From Locusta migratoria (lineage: Eukaryota; Arthropoda; Insecta; Orthoptera; Acrididae): DNA of 64,000 nt. Both the position numbers and the translations under genes were made by a program. A model generated the notes under the pieces. It was given only the letters and a program-made list of their open reading frames with translations, made no database searches and was not told where the DNA came from. This document shows positions 34,191 through 44,611 of this stretch, in pieces. Numbering within the stretch: the stretch's first letter is position 1; every line of letters starts with the position of its first letter. The stretch spans positions 359,291,168-359,355,167 of the forward strand of contig CM048744.1 of assembly GCA_026315105.1 (NCBI GenBank). Direction: 5' to 3'.

Positions 34191-35045
34191 ATGAATATGT
34201 AGAATTTTAGCAGAACAATCCATTTATATTACTATTAAATTTTCCGAGATCGCTGATTGCACAGCTTGACGTTATGACATAACCTGCAGAGCTTTAATAC
34301 AGGACATTGCTAAGGATTACAAATGATAATTTAGTAAGCTGTAGTAACTTGTAACAACTAAATTGTCCAAGTAGATATGCGGAACATCTTAAGTAATTGT
34401 GAGATTAACACTATTTCGAAACTTATATACACATATCTTAGTATTAACTATAAGTTACATAATGCTATTGATGCCGCACTATCGGGACAGCAGCATATAC
34501 GAAGTTTTTCATACCTTGATAACATTCCTCACGTGTTAAGCTTGAAATGACTACAATATTTTTATAAAATATTTGCTCGTACTGATGTGATGTTGAATAA
34601 AATTAAAATTACTTTAGAAGTATAGGACTGGAGCGTTTTCATACCATCACGAAGTATATTCATATTAATAGAGAACGCAGTTCATTAGTTTTGCAAGTAA
34701 AACGTGGAGGGTTCAATCTTCGCAGTGAAATTGCATTTCAAAAGCGGAATATTCCTAGAATGCGCTGTAAAAGTGGGTTTTAGATACCATGACTAATTTT
34801 ATTGCGACGCAGCGCCTCTATCTCCACGCTCTCCATGAGTCACTTGTTCTGACTAAAGCCTGCGACAAACGGCTCAGTTGCGAGCACTTCCTCGTAGCTA
34901 CTCTTGTAATGTCTGAGCGTAGCATCTACTCTCCCAGGCATTTTACAAGAGTTCCAGGCACACGTAGTTTCCAAACTGACCTAGGGTGGTATTATCGGAT
35001 CGGCAAATATACAGCTAAAAAAATCTGTACATTCAGCATTCACAT
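34191..35045. other. No recognised feature
   Basis: AT-rich; the frame at 34789-35091 has no known motif. Confidence 0.45.
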
Positions 35046-35285
35046 GAAGAAAAAATGGCTCGGTGCTCAATGGTGCAGTGTCAGGCTATAAAATAAAGGT
35101 TTGAGGGTTTCATCTCCAGTCAGTCCTAGGAATTTTAACTTTTCACCTCTCACGCCATCGTGAAAAATGCTTAAGCAATTAATTGCAACGTAATTAGGAA
35201 TCCACGATGAACTGTAAGTCGTATTAGAAGTCAGTTCATAGGTCGGAAGACGGTAACGGCAATCCACCTCCAACAGGAAAATGCC
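35046..35285 (+). mobile_element. tRNA-derived SINE, family 2, diverged
   Basis: A degenerate tRNA-like head (TCGGTGCTCAATGGTGCAGT, then GGTTTGAGGGTTTCATCTCC) is followed by the tail GGTAACGGCAATCCACCTCC, matching the copy at 8605-8860. Confidence 0.5.
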
Positions 35286-36400
35286 CGACAGATCACTGCA
35301 GAAATCAATCTTGGATTTGTTGAATGCTTTTATTTATAAAAAAATATCGTGTTTTCACGATAGAAAAAGCGTTAAAGATGTAGTGAAATCAACACTGGCA
35401 GAGCACTTTTTCAATATCCACGAGGTACAGTTCCGTGGTTTTCCTCAAGCGTTTAAGCAAAATGCTGCAACTATTCCTTTGAGAATAACTATTTCCTCAT
35501 ACTTCCCCCACACGAGAGACGTACTTTACAGCGAGATAGGAAATTAAGTTAATTTTACTAGTGCAGAATCTCTCTGCGGTGGCCTGTCATGTTCGAAAGA
35601 ACAGACACCCCAAATATTGTGGATTCCAGATAGGCAGTGGTGGTTTCAGTACATATGCACGCCAGAGTCCTAACCGCTTACGACAATTCAGCGAAAAAAG
35701 CCAAGAAACGACATGGACAGGACATATGAGAATCTATCGGACGGAAGCGTTTCGGGGTTCTAATCCTGTCAGCCACAAATTTTTATGTTTCCGTTCTCAA
35801 CACCGACATTGCAGTGAGATCGAAAATTGTTCAATTTACAAAAATTTCTTCAGAAACAACGCTTTTAGTAGCATTGATATCCTGTATTTTATATCTTTGT
35901 AATTCATCCGTCAATTTGCTACTCAAAGCTTATCACTTTTACTGTACCATTTCCTAATCTATATTCGACAGCATCTCATTCGACTATATTCGGTTAATTT
36001 TTTTGTTCATTTTATATTTTTTTCGAAACACTATACATCCCGGTTAAATGCTGTTCCAATTCAATCGCTGAGAAATATACGATCATCGCAAAGCCACAAA
36101 GTATTCCTTCCTCCTTCCAGAACTTTATTGAATATTTGTTAGCACTGAAAACTGATCCATATATTTCAATCCCTTTCATTAGAAGTGTTTTCATAAACTG
36201 GGTGTATTGTGATGCAACCTGCACCTAAAATTTACATTTGTCAGATATAACTGTCCAGTGAATGGATGGAAGCACGTAGGGATCATTACTTATAGTGACA
36301 AACATGAAAAATTTGAAATAGTAAATGCAGTCAGCCCTTTTCCGGTTTCCATGCGACCGCACTACGGAGGTTGCTCAAAAATACAACTTTTTCCTGTAAC
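35286..36400. other. No gene; repeat-like block
   Basis: CCTGTCATGTTCGAAAGAAC at about 35584 contains a small self-complementary TTCGAAAGAA and looks like part of a dispersed repeat, followed by a tRNA-like fragment near 35750 (GGGGTTCTAATCCTG). The frame at 35281-35547 has no known motif. Confidence 0.35.
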
Positions 36401-36404
36401 AGTT

Positions 36405-37060
36405 TTACGAGGGTCATTCAGTAAAAGAAATTGATATAGGGAGGGGCTGTTGATAGGGCAAGTCTGGCACTTAAAGTTGGCATCCCTGGGATGAGCATTA
36501 GCTGATGTAGCAAACTTTTGTTTATAACCTCAAAAATACTTTTCAAGAAGGGGAGTCCTCTTAAAAGTTCCATATCAGTTAAACAATGTTCTGTTATTTT
36601 TTAATTGCTGAAGGCGAGAAACCAGTTAATATGTGCCGTACAATGAAGTTTATGGTGAAGGTTAGACAATATTGGCCCTTTTTTTTACAGTGGGTAGAGC
36701 AGTTCAAAATAGTCGCGAATGTTAGTACGACCGTTCTGGCAGTTTGTACTCATTTTAAAATTGAATTGAAATCTCTAAGAGTACCTTACAATGAACAGCC
36801 TTTTTAAGCCAGAAGGTCAATCAGACGGAAACGGCGTGGTTCTCAGAGGGAAGACATGATCTGCAGCTAGACGACGCACTTCATGTTGCTCAACTAGCCT
36901 TGAAACCATCCAGAAAATAGGCTGAGAAGTACTGTCTCGCCCCTTAAAGTCCTGATGTAGCACCTAGTGATTTCCATTTGGTGCACTGAAGGAGGCATTA
37001 CGTGGTGTGACGATAACGGCTCATTGTTCATTGTCTAAGTTCTCGTTGGCCGGTCTCTCG
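36405..37060 (+). pseudogene. mariner transposase relic
   Basis: The plus strand starts with GAGGGTCATTCAGTAAAA, which resembles a mariner end. The frame at 36586-36807 begins with an N-terminal helix region (AEGEKPVNMCRTMKFMVK, then QWVEQFKIVANVS). Further on, *SPDVAPSDFHLVH is the DD34D C-terminal block, where the family has YSPDLAPSDFHLF. Several stops and shifts; the right end was not found. Confidence 0.65.
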
Positions 37061-37130
37061 GTAGCGGCTGGCTGAAATTTCGTGGGCAGAAGTAATCCGC
37101 TACAAATGATGTACAACTGCAGTTCACTGA

Positions 37131-37561
37131 AAATTGCAAACATGGCTGCAATTCAGCAACGGCAGAACACAATCCAAGAGTCAACACAGTTTCAGCCGAC
37201 CAGTTGCATAAAATAGTTTACGTCTATAAACCTTTACCCAGGTTTCGGCAAAATTAATTTTGCCTTCTTCAGAAGGATACAATAAAGCTCACATTAAAGA
37301 AGTTGTTAAAATGTGGCTGACTCCACGTCAGCAGTGCTCACTCGACCTGCGTGTGGACATGCTCCAAAATTTGACATTTTTTTTTAAATTTTAAAATTTT
37401 AATCTATTGACATGGAGTTAGCTACATTTTAACAACTTTTTTAATGTGAGCTTTATTGTATCCTTCTGAAGAAGGCAAAATTAATTTTGCCGAAACCTGG
37501 GTAAAGGTTTATAGATGTAAACTATTTTATGCAACTGGTCGGCTGAAACTGTGTTGCCTTG
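37131..37561. mobile_element. Fold-back element F5, clearest hammerhead-like copy
   Basis: Perfect 12-bp duplication GCAGTTCACTGA (37119-37130 and 37562-37573). Inverted arms start at 37182 (CAACACAGTTTCAGCCGAC) and end at 37556, each about 140 bp, with a 51-nt tail on the left. Both arms carry the same motif. On the right arm: CCTT, CTGAAGA (37466-37472), A, the perfect stem GGCAAAATT/AATTTTGCC, GAAA, CCTGGGT, A, AAGG, where CCTT and AAGG can pair as stem I. Confidence 0.85.
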
Positions 37562-37626
37562 GCAGTTCACTGACACTATTAGCGCCCAGTTGCCCCTTTT
37601 TATGGCCAGCATACAAGTCAATAACA

Positions 37627-37868
37627 GTGTAAACTTTCACGGCCCGAAAGGTCAATATTACTAAAAATTTCAGGGCTATTATGCCGTGGTCTTATGGATT
37701 TATTATTCAAACCCAACTTTTCGTCCCCAACTGCGAGCCAGGGTGTGCATTGGACATTAAAGTGTCCTGAGCCCCATGAAAACGTCCACAGTTTGGGACG
37801 AAACGTTGGGTTTGAATAATAAATCCATAAGACCACGGCATAATAGCCCGGAAATTTTTAGTAATATT
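37627..37868. mobile_element. Fold-back element F6
   Basis: Inverted arms 37654-37728 and 37795-37868 (AATATTACTAAAAATTTC.. outermost). Duplication AAGTCARTAACA at 37615-37626 and 37869-37880 (11 of 12), with a left tail of 27 nt. The hairpin GTCC..GGGAC GAAACGTT is a diverged form of the motif, without CTGAAGA. Confidence 0.75.
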
Positions 37869-37880
37869 AAGTCAGTAACA

Positions 37881-39313
37881 ATTACCACAACCCAGTACGC
37901 ACATTGCACACATCAGTAATTCAAATTTACACAGTTCGCATATGGAATACGAGGTTACATCTAATGTGACACGAAGTGTTATTTCGTAATTAGTTGGTAC
38001 ACTAACAACGAACATTTGGTACACTGAACATTTACACAGAATTGACGTGGACTGAGCCCCCGATACATCAGGAAACAAGACTACTGTCGTGGGTTGGGCC
38101 TCATAACATGAAACGACTCCTTTACATAACGCGAAAGCATCCTATTTATATCATCCACACGATGACACGAATTGTTAATTAGGTAAATTAAATTACAATG
38201 GAAAAGTAAACAATTACCTTCAACTGCGTATAGTAAAATTTAACAAATACTGAGTAAATTGATTTGAAAATCTGTTACATTAATATTGCCTCACTTTCAA
38301 ATAGATTTAAATAGGTTTTCAAACAGTTACTTCCGAATAAACGGTAATTTTACAGAAACTAACAAGGGCAAAAAACTTTCCTAAGACAAACATAATACCT
38401 AATATGAGAAAATTTAGTTTTATCAGATATAGTAATTAGCCTAATATATAACCAAGACGTCTCTTGCATTAACTAATATTTGCTAATTAAACGTCAAATA
38501 GAAAATAACTTCAGATAGTCACGCAAGGAAAAAACTTTTGGAAAAGAAAATACACGAATTACATTCGTACCTACTATGGTAATACAAGGTTCAGTAATGC
38601 AGGCAGAGGAAGAAATCAAAACATGCTTCGTTACAGTGGAAGTTCCAAGACAATGACGACGAGAAAAGGTTTGTGGGAAATTCGTTCAAACACCGAGATT
38701 CTTTTGCAGCCGGAATAAATATGGTTTTAGCCCATTGGTACAATAGCATATGTTAAAGGGTATTATGTTAACGAGCAGAAAAATTGTTTTCTAAAATTAA
38801 ACTTTCTCCGTATCAACTCGTCTATTGAATGACTCTCATATTGCACATTATCAGAATTACGAAAGAAATTCTTTTCATCTAAGCACTTTTTGCAACGTAA
38901 TGTCAGCCCCGTTCTATAGTCTTCTCCCAGCGCGAAACAAAGGCGTGTACGCCATGTCGCTACCAATCCTTGTGCTGGTCCTGGTGCTATTTCACGTTGC
39001 ATGCGCACTTCCTTTGTGGATTGACAGATGCAGCGCCAACTGCCGAGTGGCGAATGACACCAGCTGGCTGCAAGATGTCAGGTTGGACAGCGTGGATGGT
39101 CTCCCCAGTCGCTGCACGTCTTAAGAGACCCGCGCCACCGCCTTCTGATGACCTCGCCTTCCGTGCCCAGCGACTAAATACTGTCGATACCAGATGCTCC
39201 AAGGACTCTACATAAACGTTTGTAAATGTTTTCAACACTTCGTCTCTGCAGCGAGAAAATGAATTAGGGCAAGTTGTTCGTAACGCATATTTCTCACGTG
39301 ATTTTGAAATGGT
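37881..39313. other. No recognised feature
   Basis: AT-rich. The frames at 38825-39124 and 38987-39238 overlap a GC-richer patch, but I recognise no family and no clear splice context. Confidence 0.45.
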
Positions 39314-39321
39314 CCTATGGC

Positions 39322-40180
39322 TAGAGGTCTGCGCGGATAAGAAAAGTTATCCGCACCACATCTGCAATGCCCATATCCGCAACCGCAACCGCGGCACTTT
39401 ATCCGCATCTGCAAGTTCGTACTCCATCCGCAGATATTAAAGTTTTGAATGGGTAATAGTAATAGCAGTATTTAAAACAATGGTAAGCGATGATATAGTT
39501 CGTCATTTCTGAGAAAACTTTAGTACTTTTGACTTCTCGAATCACTTTTTATACCTACTTCAAAACAGGTTGTTCCAAACAGGAGAACATTGGCGCTCCG
39601 GAAACAGTAACGCTTCGGAGCCCGTGCCGTCGGAGCAATGTCAGCTGTTTTATCCAGGCATCTTAAATTTCAGTGGTTAAAAACTGATCAGCATATAGGA
39701 GATGGTACTGTGTTTAGATTTAAAAAAGGTAATGATTCTTTCGGAGTTTTGCTAAGGGGACACTATTTTCCCCATACTAACGTACAAGTGGTTATGTGAC
39801 AAAGCAAATAATGTCATTTCAAGTGTTGAAACAGCCGTCTACTTCAATTGGTAACTGTCAGTAAAAGGAGAATGTCGGCCACCCAGAAAGCACTTAGCAG
39901 ACCGCAGATAATACATGGTCGCGTAAACGGAATACACGCAGGTCCCTCGGGTACAGCTATGTCCGCTGTCGCCAGGGGATGAGGACAACAGTTCCGCTCT
40001 ACCTCGGTCCTGCAAGGATTCCAAGAATATCCACAGGCATGAAGTTTTCGAACATTTCGACAGGCGTACTGGACAAATCTCACTCTTTATCCGCATGTAA
40101 CATTGATATCCGCGTCGCTCACAATTTTATCTGCAAAGTGAGAAACACTGCTGATATATCCGCAACCGCGCAGACATCTA
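39322..40180. mobile_element. Non-autonomous hAT DNA transposon (859 bp)
   Basis: Inverted ends TAGAGGTCTGCGCGG and (reversed) TAGATGTCTGCGCGG match at 14 of 15. The 8-bp duplication is CCTATGGC (39314-39321) / CCTATAGC (40181-40188), 7 of 8. Subterminal ATCCGCA-type repeats occur at least four times in the left end (39340-39440) and three times in the right (40085-40165). No transposase coding remains. Confidence 0.8.
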
Positions 40181-40188
40181 CCTATAGC

Positions 40189-41406
40189 TATACTACCAGA
40201 AGCGCCAGAAATTTTGTACGCGTAATCAGGACATTTCAAGTAATTCGTACGGAACGTTGCGTATTAGAACGTTATCGCTTCAGAAAGAATTGCGGTGTGT
40301 TACTTTCTGCGCAAACCTCTATTTACGCCATCGCTCCTTTTCTAAGCTGATAATGCCGCCTGACTGGATCCAAGATGAAAGCCACCGTTTTCCTGTCCAT
40401 GTGTTGTATACTAACAAGAGAATCTCTAGAACTCTTGTCACTCCATTTATACTGCCAGCCAGTTTAAGCCACGACAAAGGCGTGACGACCACTTAGAAAA
40501 TCTAGTTTGAAAATTTTAGGTGAGCTTTTATACTTTGTGTTCTAGTATCAAGAAATCCGCATCCCGAAGGCCTATAGACTTGGTTTCATCAGGTGTGGTC
40601 CCTTGATTTCGAAATCAACCAACCAATCAAGAGCACGGATAGTGCGCCGAATATCGCCACTTTTTTCATTACCTCATAATGCCAACACAATCATGGTGGT
40701 GCATCTTATCAGTACTTATTCATTTATTATTATCATAATGTATATCCTGGACCGAAACTGGGAAAATAGTCTAGTATAAAATAAACGTACCTGCGGAAAA
40801 ACGGTTACGATAAGAAAATTTAGAGAAAAGATTTTTCTTAGCTTATATTACAGGAATATTAAAGGAATTATATAGTGAATTTTCACTCATGTTAGGAAGG
40901 GTAATGAGTAATTGCCAGTAGCGAGATTAGATGCAGAGACCTCGTACTAATGAAAACAAGCGCTCACTCGCTCTACTGAAAAATCCCAGAAAGGAGAGGC
41001 CACTAAATGCGACCTGGCATAAACTCTCATTACAGTTGTGCCCCCGTTTATGACTACACATACTGTCACAAACAGAGGAAGCTTCCGCGGTCCCGAGATG
41101 TAATATACCAAGTTTAAAACAGGGACACCTGGAATTAGAAGGCAGGAGAGCTTGGTATACTACCGAGCTTGAGGCGCCATGTTTCCAAGTGTGAAAACGC
41201 GTCCCCTGCCCTGGCTAGACGCGAGTAATGGCTCGACGCTGCGCGCAGTGGCGGAGCGGAGCACGGTTTGCGCATTAGCAAAGGCGCTGCAACAGGCAAC
41301 TCACGACCGAGGTCTCTGGCGCGCGAACTTGGCCACGACACTACACCGAGAAACATTTTCATCCGAACATTTTTTCTGTAAATTCTCAGAGCTGAACAAC
41401 TTACGA
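40189..41406. other. No recognised gene; GC-rich patch
   Basis: 41160-41340 is GC-rich, with short open frames on both strands (41135-41470 minus, 41179-41409 plus) and no known motif. The rest is AT-rich. Confidence 0.4.
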
Positions 41407-41950
41407 TAGTTTCCAATCCATGGTGCACAGCAATCAGTATAAATACTCCTTCAAACCGTCTTGATTGCAATTTTTTTATTAGTTAATGACGCGTTTCGCC
41501 CTTTAGCAGGGCATCTTCAGATTATCTGCGTGACAGAATTTACACAAAATTACAAGGCGGAATTACAAACGGTTATAATGGTACATGGGCTTATTTTGTG
41601 TTAAGAAGACAGTACATATGGTAAACAAAGCTTACAATGCGCTCTCCGTGGTGACACCGTAAGCTGTTATTGCAGTGTTTATTTTTCTGGAATATTACCC
41701 AATCATTTGTAGGGAGACAAGGAAATCAAAAAAATATTCCAGAAAAATAGAAAGCTTTGTTTACCATTTATACTGTCTTCTTAACCCAAATAAGCCAATG
41801 TACCATTATAACCGTTTACAATTCCGCCTTGTAATTTTGTGTAAAATCTGTCACGCAGATAATCTGACGATGCCCTGCTAAAGAGCGAAACGCGTCATTA
41901 ACTAATTTAAAAAATTTTAAAAATTGCAATCAAGACTGTTTGGAATATAT
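41407..41950. mobile_element. Fold-back element F7 (hammerhead-like hairpin)
   Basis: Duplication AACTTACGA at 41398-41406 and 41951-41959. Inverted arms run inward from 41452 and 41942 (CAAACCGTCTTGATTGCAAT), over 200 bp each, with a 45-nt tail on the left. The left arm on the minus strand (41488-41526) reads TAAT, CTGAAGA, T, GCCC..GGGC, GAAA, CGCGT, C, ATTA; TAAT and ATTA can pair. The right arm (41868-41905) has CTGACGA and GCCC..GAGC. Confidence 0.82.
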
Positions 41951-41959
41951 AACTTACGA

Positions 41960-42224
41960 GGGTGGAACAACGAAATATGAGATCCAAAAGATCTTCAAGT
42001 GGCTGTAATAAGAATATTGCTCTTCCTTGTCTGTTTCTAGCTACTATCCAAATGATCAATTTTTACATGGGTACTTTCGGGTTCCTGACCTGCACCACTT
42101 GCGTTAAAAATCAAATAGCAGCAGCCACTGTTCTTTCAGACGCGTTGAAAAGATCATTTTTGTCCTGCGGCTGTTGTGAGAATCAAGACATGGCGGAATT
42201 AACGACATTTAATTAAATCTACGA
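41960..42224. other. No recognised feature
   Basis: The open frame at 41962-42216 (84 codons) has no known motif. Confidence 0.4.
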
Positions 42225-42365
42225 GGAAAGTTGGAAATTTGTATAGCGCGGGCTTTGAACTTTACTGTCACAGACAGTTGCGCTGACCACTACGCCACCC
42301 GGACGCAGTGGTCACAACACCACGGATTACTATAGCGCGCCTCCGTCCAACACACTGCCTCGTGT
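42225..42365 (-). mobile_element. tRNA-derived SINE, family 4, partial
   Basis: The minus strand reads GGGTGGCGTAGTGGTCAGCG as an A-box region and AGTTCAAAGCCCGCG as a degenerate B box. TATAGCGCG occurs at both ends. Confidence 0.5.
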
Positions 42366-42864
42366 GGCTAATAACGAAATTCTGCATGACTCGCTGAAGT
42401 ATCGGCATATCTATGCCGTCTAAGATCCAGATATTCGTAGAAAACTTTACGAGCTACAGTAACCCAATTTAGAAGAAAATTGGTTTCGAAGGCACCCAAA
42501 GGATAAGTATTAAATGTTTCACGGAGGAATATTAGACGATAGGTTCTTTAATTCATCGCACGAACGAGGGTGGCAAACACTAAAATGAATGTCATAGGTA
42601 TAGAAAAGTAATCTTAGAGCGTTCAGAGGATGTGATAGGATACCAATTGGACTTTACACGGAACATAGGAAGAAATTTGCCTTCCTGCGTGCCTGCCCCC
42701 CCCCCCTTACCCTCACCCCTCTGACGTCGGTCAGTTGCAGGATTTTGGAACACATATTCGAGTAACTTCTTTGGAGACCGGAAATCATCCCTGTAGGAAT
42801 CTACATGTTTTCAGAAAGCAGCAATATTGTGAAACCCAGGTCGCGCTATTCATCTACGAGACCC
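42366..42864. other. No recognised feature
   Basis: A C-run lies near 42698-42711. Confidence 0.4.
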
Positions 42865-43750
42865 AAATAAAACATACCAGATGGACATGTTTCTTGACTT
42901 CAGCAAAGTATTTGATACCGTTCCGCACCTTCGCCTGGTGAGCAAACTGCGGAGCCTATGGAATATCAAGCTGTGAGACTGGATTGAAGAGTTTCTATCA
43001 AACAAGACAGACTCATTCTCAACGGAGAAAAGTGAAATTAATTTGTGCCAAGCTCCAGAGGAGTGATATAAAACTTCGGAACTTCTTTTGAGGGTGATAC
43101 TGTAGCATACTGAGAAGTCATACACTGGTAAAGGGCAGCGTCATGCAGAAGGGTCTGCAGCGTATCGATGCCTGGTCCGAGGAATGGCAACAGCCTCAAC
43201 ATTAAGACCTGCGTTCACATGCAAAGAGCCTTTATTACATAACTACGCAGTAGCAGGACAATCGCTGGAAGCAGCTCCATAAAATATCTGCGAACATACG
43301 CAAGGAACGATTTCAAACAACCACAAAATCAATGTCTGGTAAGGCAGATGCCAGACATTCATAGGAGAGAGGTCAAAGTATAGTCCGTCAATAAAGGAAG
43401 TAGGCTACAAAATACTCGTTCGGTCAGTGGTTGAGTATTGACCATCAGCGGGAGATCCGTACCAGGTAGTGTTAAGAAAAGATCCAATGAAGAACAGCAT
43501 GCTTCGTTACGTGCTCATTTACTAAGTGTGAAATCGTCACATGATTATGAAACTATATGTCAAACAGTGCAAGACGTTTTGTATCGCGGTATGGGCTTAT
43601 GTCAGTTGCGAGAGCATACGTTTTTCAAGAAGTCAGCATACTGCTCTCTTCTACGTATATCTCGCGAAACGACCACAAGGATGCCACACGGAGGCATACG
43701 CGACTGGATTAAGAGGGCGTGACATTGGCAAGCAAAGCCCTCCGCCACAC
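42865..43750 (+). pseudogene. CR1-like LINE, family C, heavily decayed
   Basis: RT motif A is readable as FLDFSKVFDTVPHLRLVSKL (about 42890-42950), followed by DWIEEFLSNKTDS. The C-terminal start appears as SVVEY*PSAGDPYQV (about 43420-43470). The open frame 43438-43722 covers the rest of the C-terminus. The FADD region is not readable. Confidence 0.65.
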
Positions 43751-44481
43751 ACCGTGAGCTGGCTTGCGAACTATGAATGACTAACTCTTGACACAGTCTA
43801 AGTACCCTTCTGACACTCGGTAAGCTCAAATTTTGTTCATTAAACAGTGCAGAGCTGAAGCAAATGCTTGCCTCAACTCTAGGAACACGACATTAAGCCG
43901 CAAATGTCTAACACTGCCATGCAAATTTGTTAGACATTTCAGTCTTTGCTTAGCTCAGAGCATCAAGCGTTAACTGTAAATTTTATATCATTACAGTCTG
44001 AATTACATTCGAATTTGCTCCGTTAACTACGTGTTTCAACTGCAAGGAAGTCCTGTATGCAAACAAATCCATTTAGATACAGCTGAATTTAGCAAGATCT
44101 GAAAATGAGGTTTCGTCCTCCAAACACGAGAGTAAAATACTTTCCTGTCAACGGTACAGTACTAAAAACGTCTGCACGATTATGTTTCAACAAAACTAAT
44201 GCTCTTAAATTTGCTTGGTAACTTTAGATGTCAGTGACGTACATTAAGCTACTGCAGTAAGAGTTGTTACGCCTATTTCTTGAACGACTCTAGAATTATG
44301 ATTTCCCGTCCCGTCGACGACTGATTGGAGACGGAGCACAAGCACTAAGGAAAACGTCCGTGTCCTCATAGGAAGCATCCCGTTGCCTACCTTCAGCGAT
44401 TTAAGCGTATCACGCACTGGTTTGTGGCGGGAGCGGATATGAAGCGTCGGTTTCTCGTAAGTCCAGTGTCTCAGCACTCAC
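43751..44481. other. No gene; SINE fragment
   Basis: 44290-44345 (CCCGTCGACGACTG, then GGAGACGGAGCACAAGC) matches the body of the family 3 SINE at 47465-47680. The rest is unrecognised. Confidence 0.4.
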
Positions 44482-44611
44482 CTCGCTTGTCAGTCCTACG
44501 TGCAGAAAGTTGAGGTTCGGAATGTATTGCAGGCGGAGAGTTGGGCGAGCAGTCAGTACGCAAGGGCCGTTGCAACAGCCTGCCACCAGGAACCGTGAAC
44601 TGCTTCCTGAA
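44482..44611 (-). other. Candidate spliced non-coding exon
   Basis: On the minus strand a GC-rich block ends AAGCGAG/GTGAGTGC, a strong donor with the exon ending at 44482. Possible acceptors are GTTCCGTATGCGCAG (exon from 44611) and TGGTGGCAG (exon from 44579). No conserved protein is seen in any frame. It could be an upstream lipocalin UTR exon, an exon of another gene, or chance. Confidence 0.3.

Noticed and set aside
35281..35547. Open frame of 88 codons
   Set aside because: No known motif; starts in the tail of a diverged SINE.
41135..41470. GC-rich open frames that might be an exon
   Set aside because: No clear splice pair or conserved protein; composition alone is not enough.
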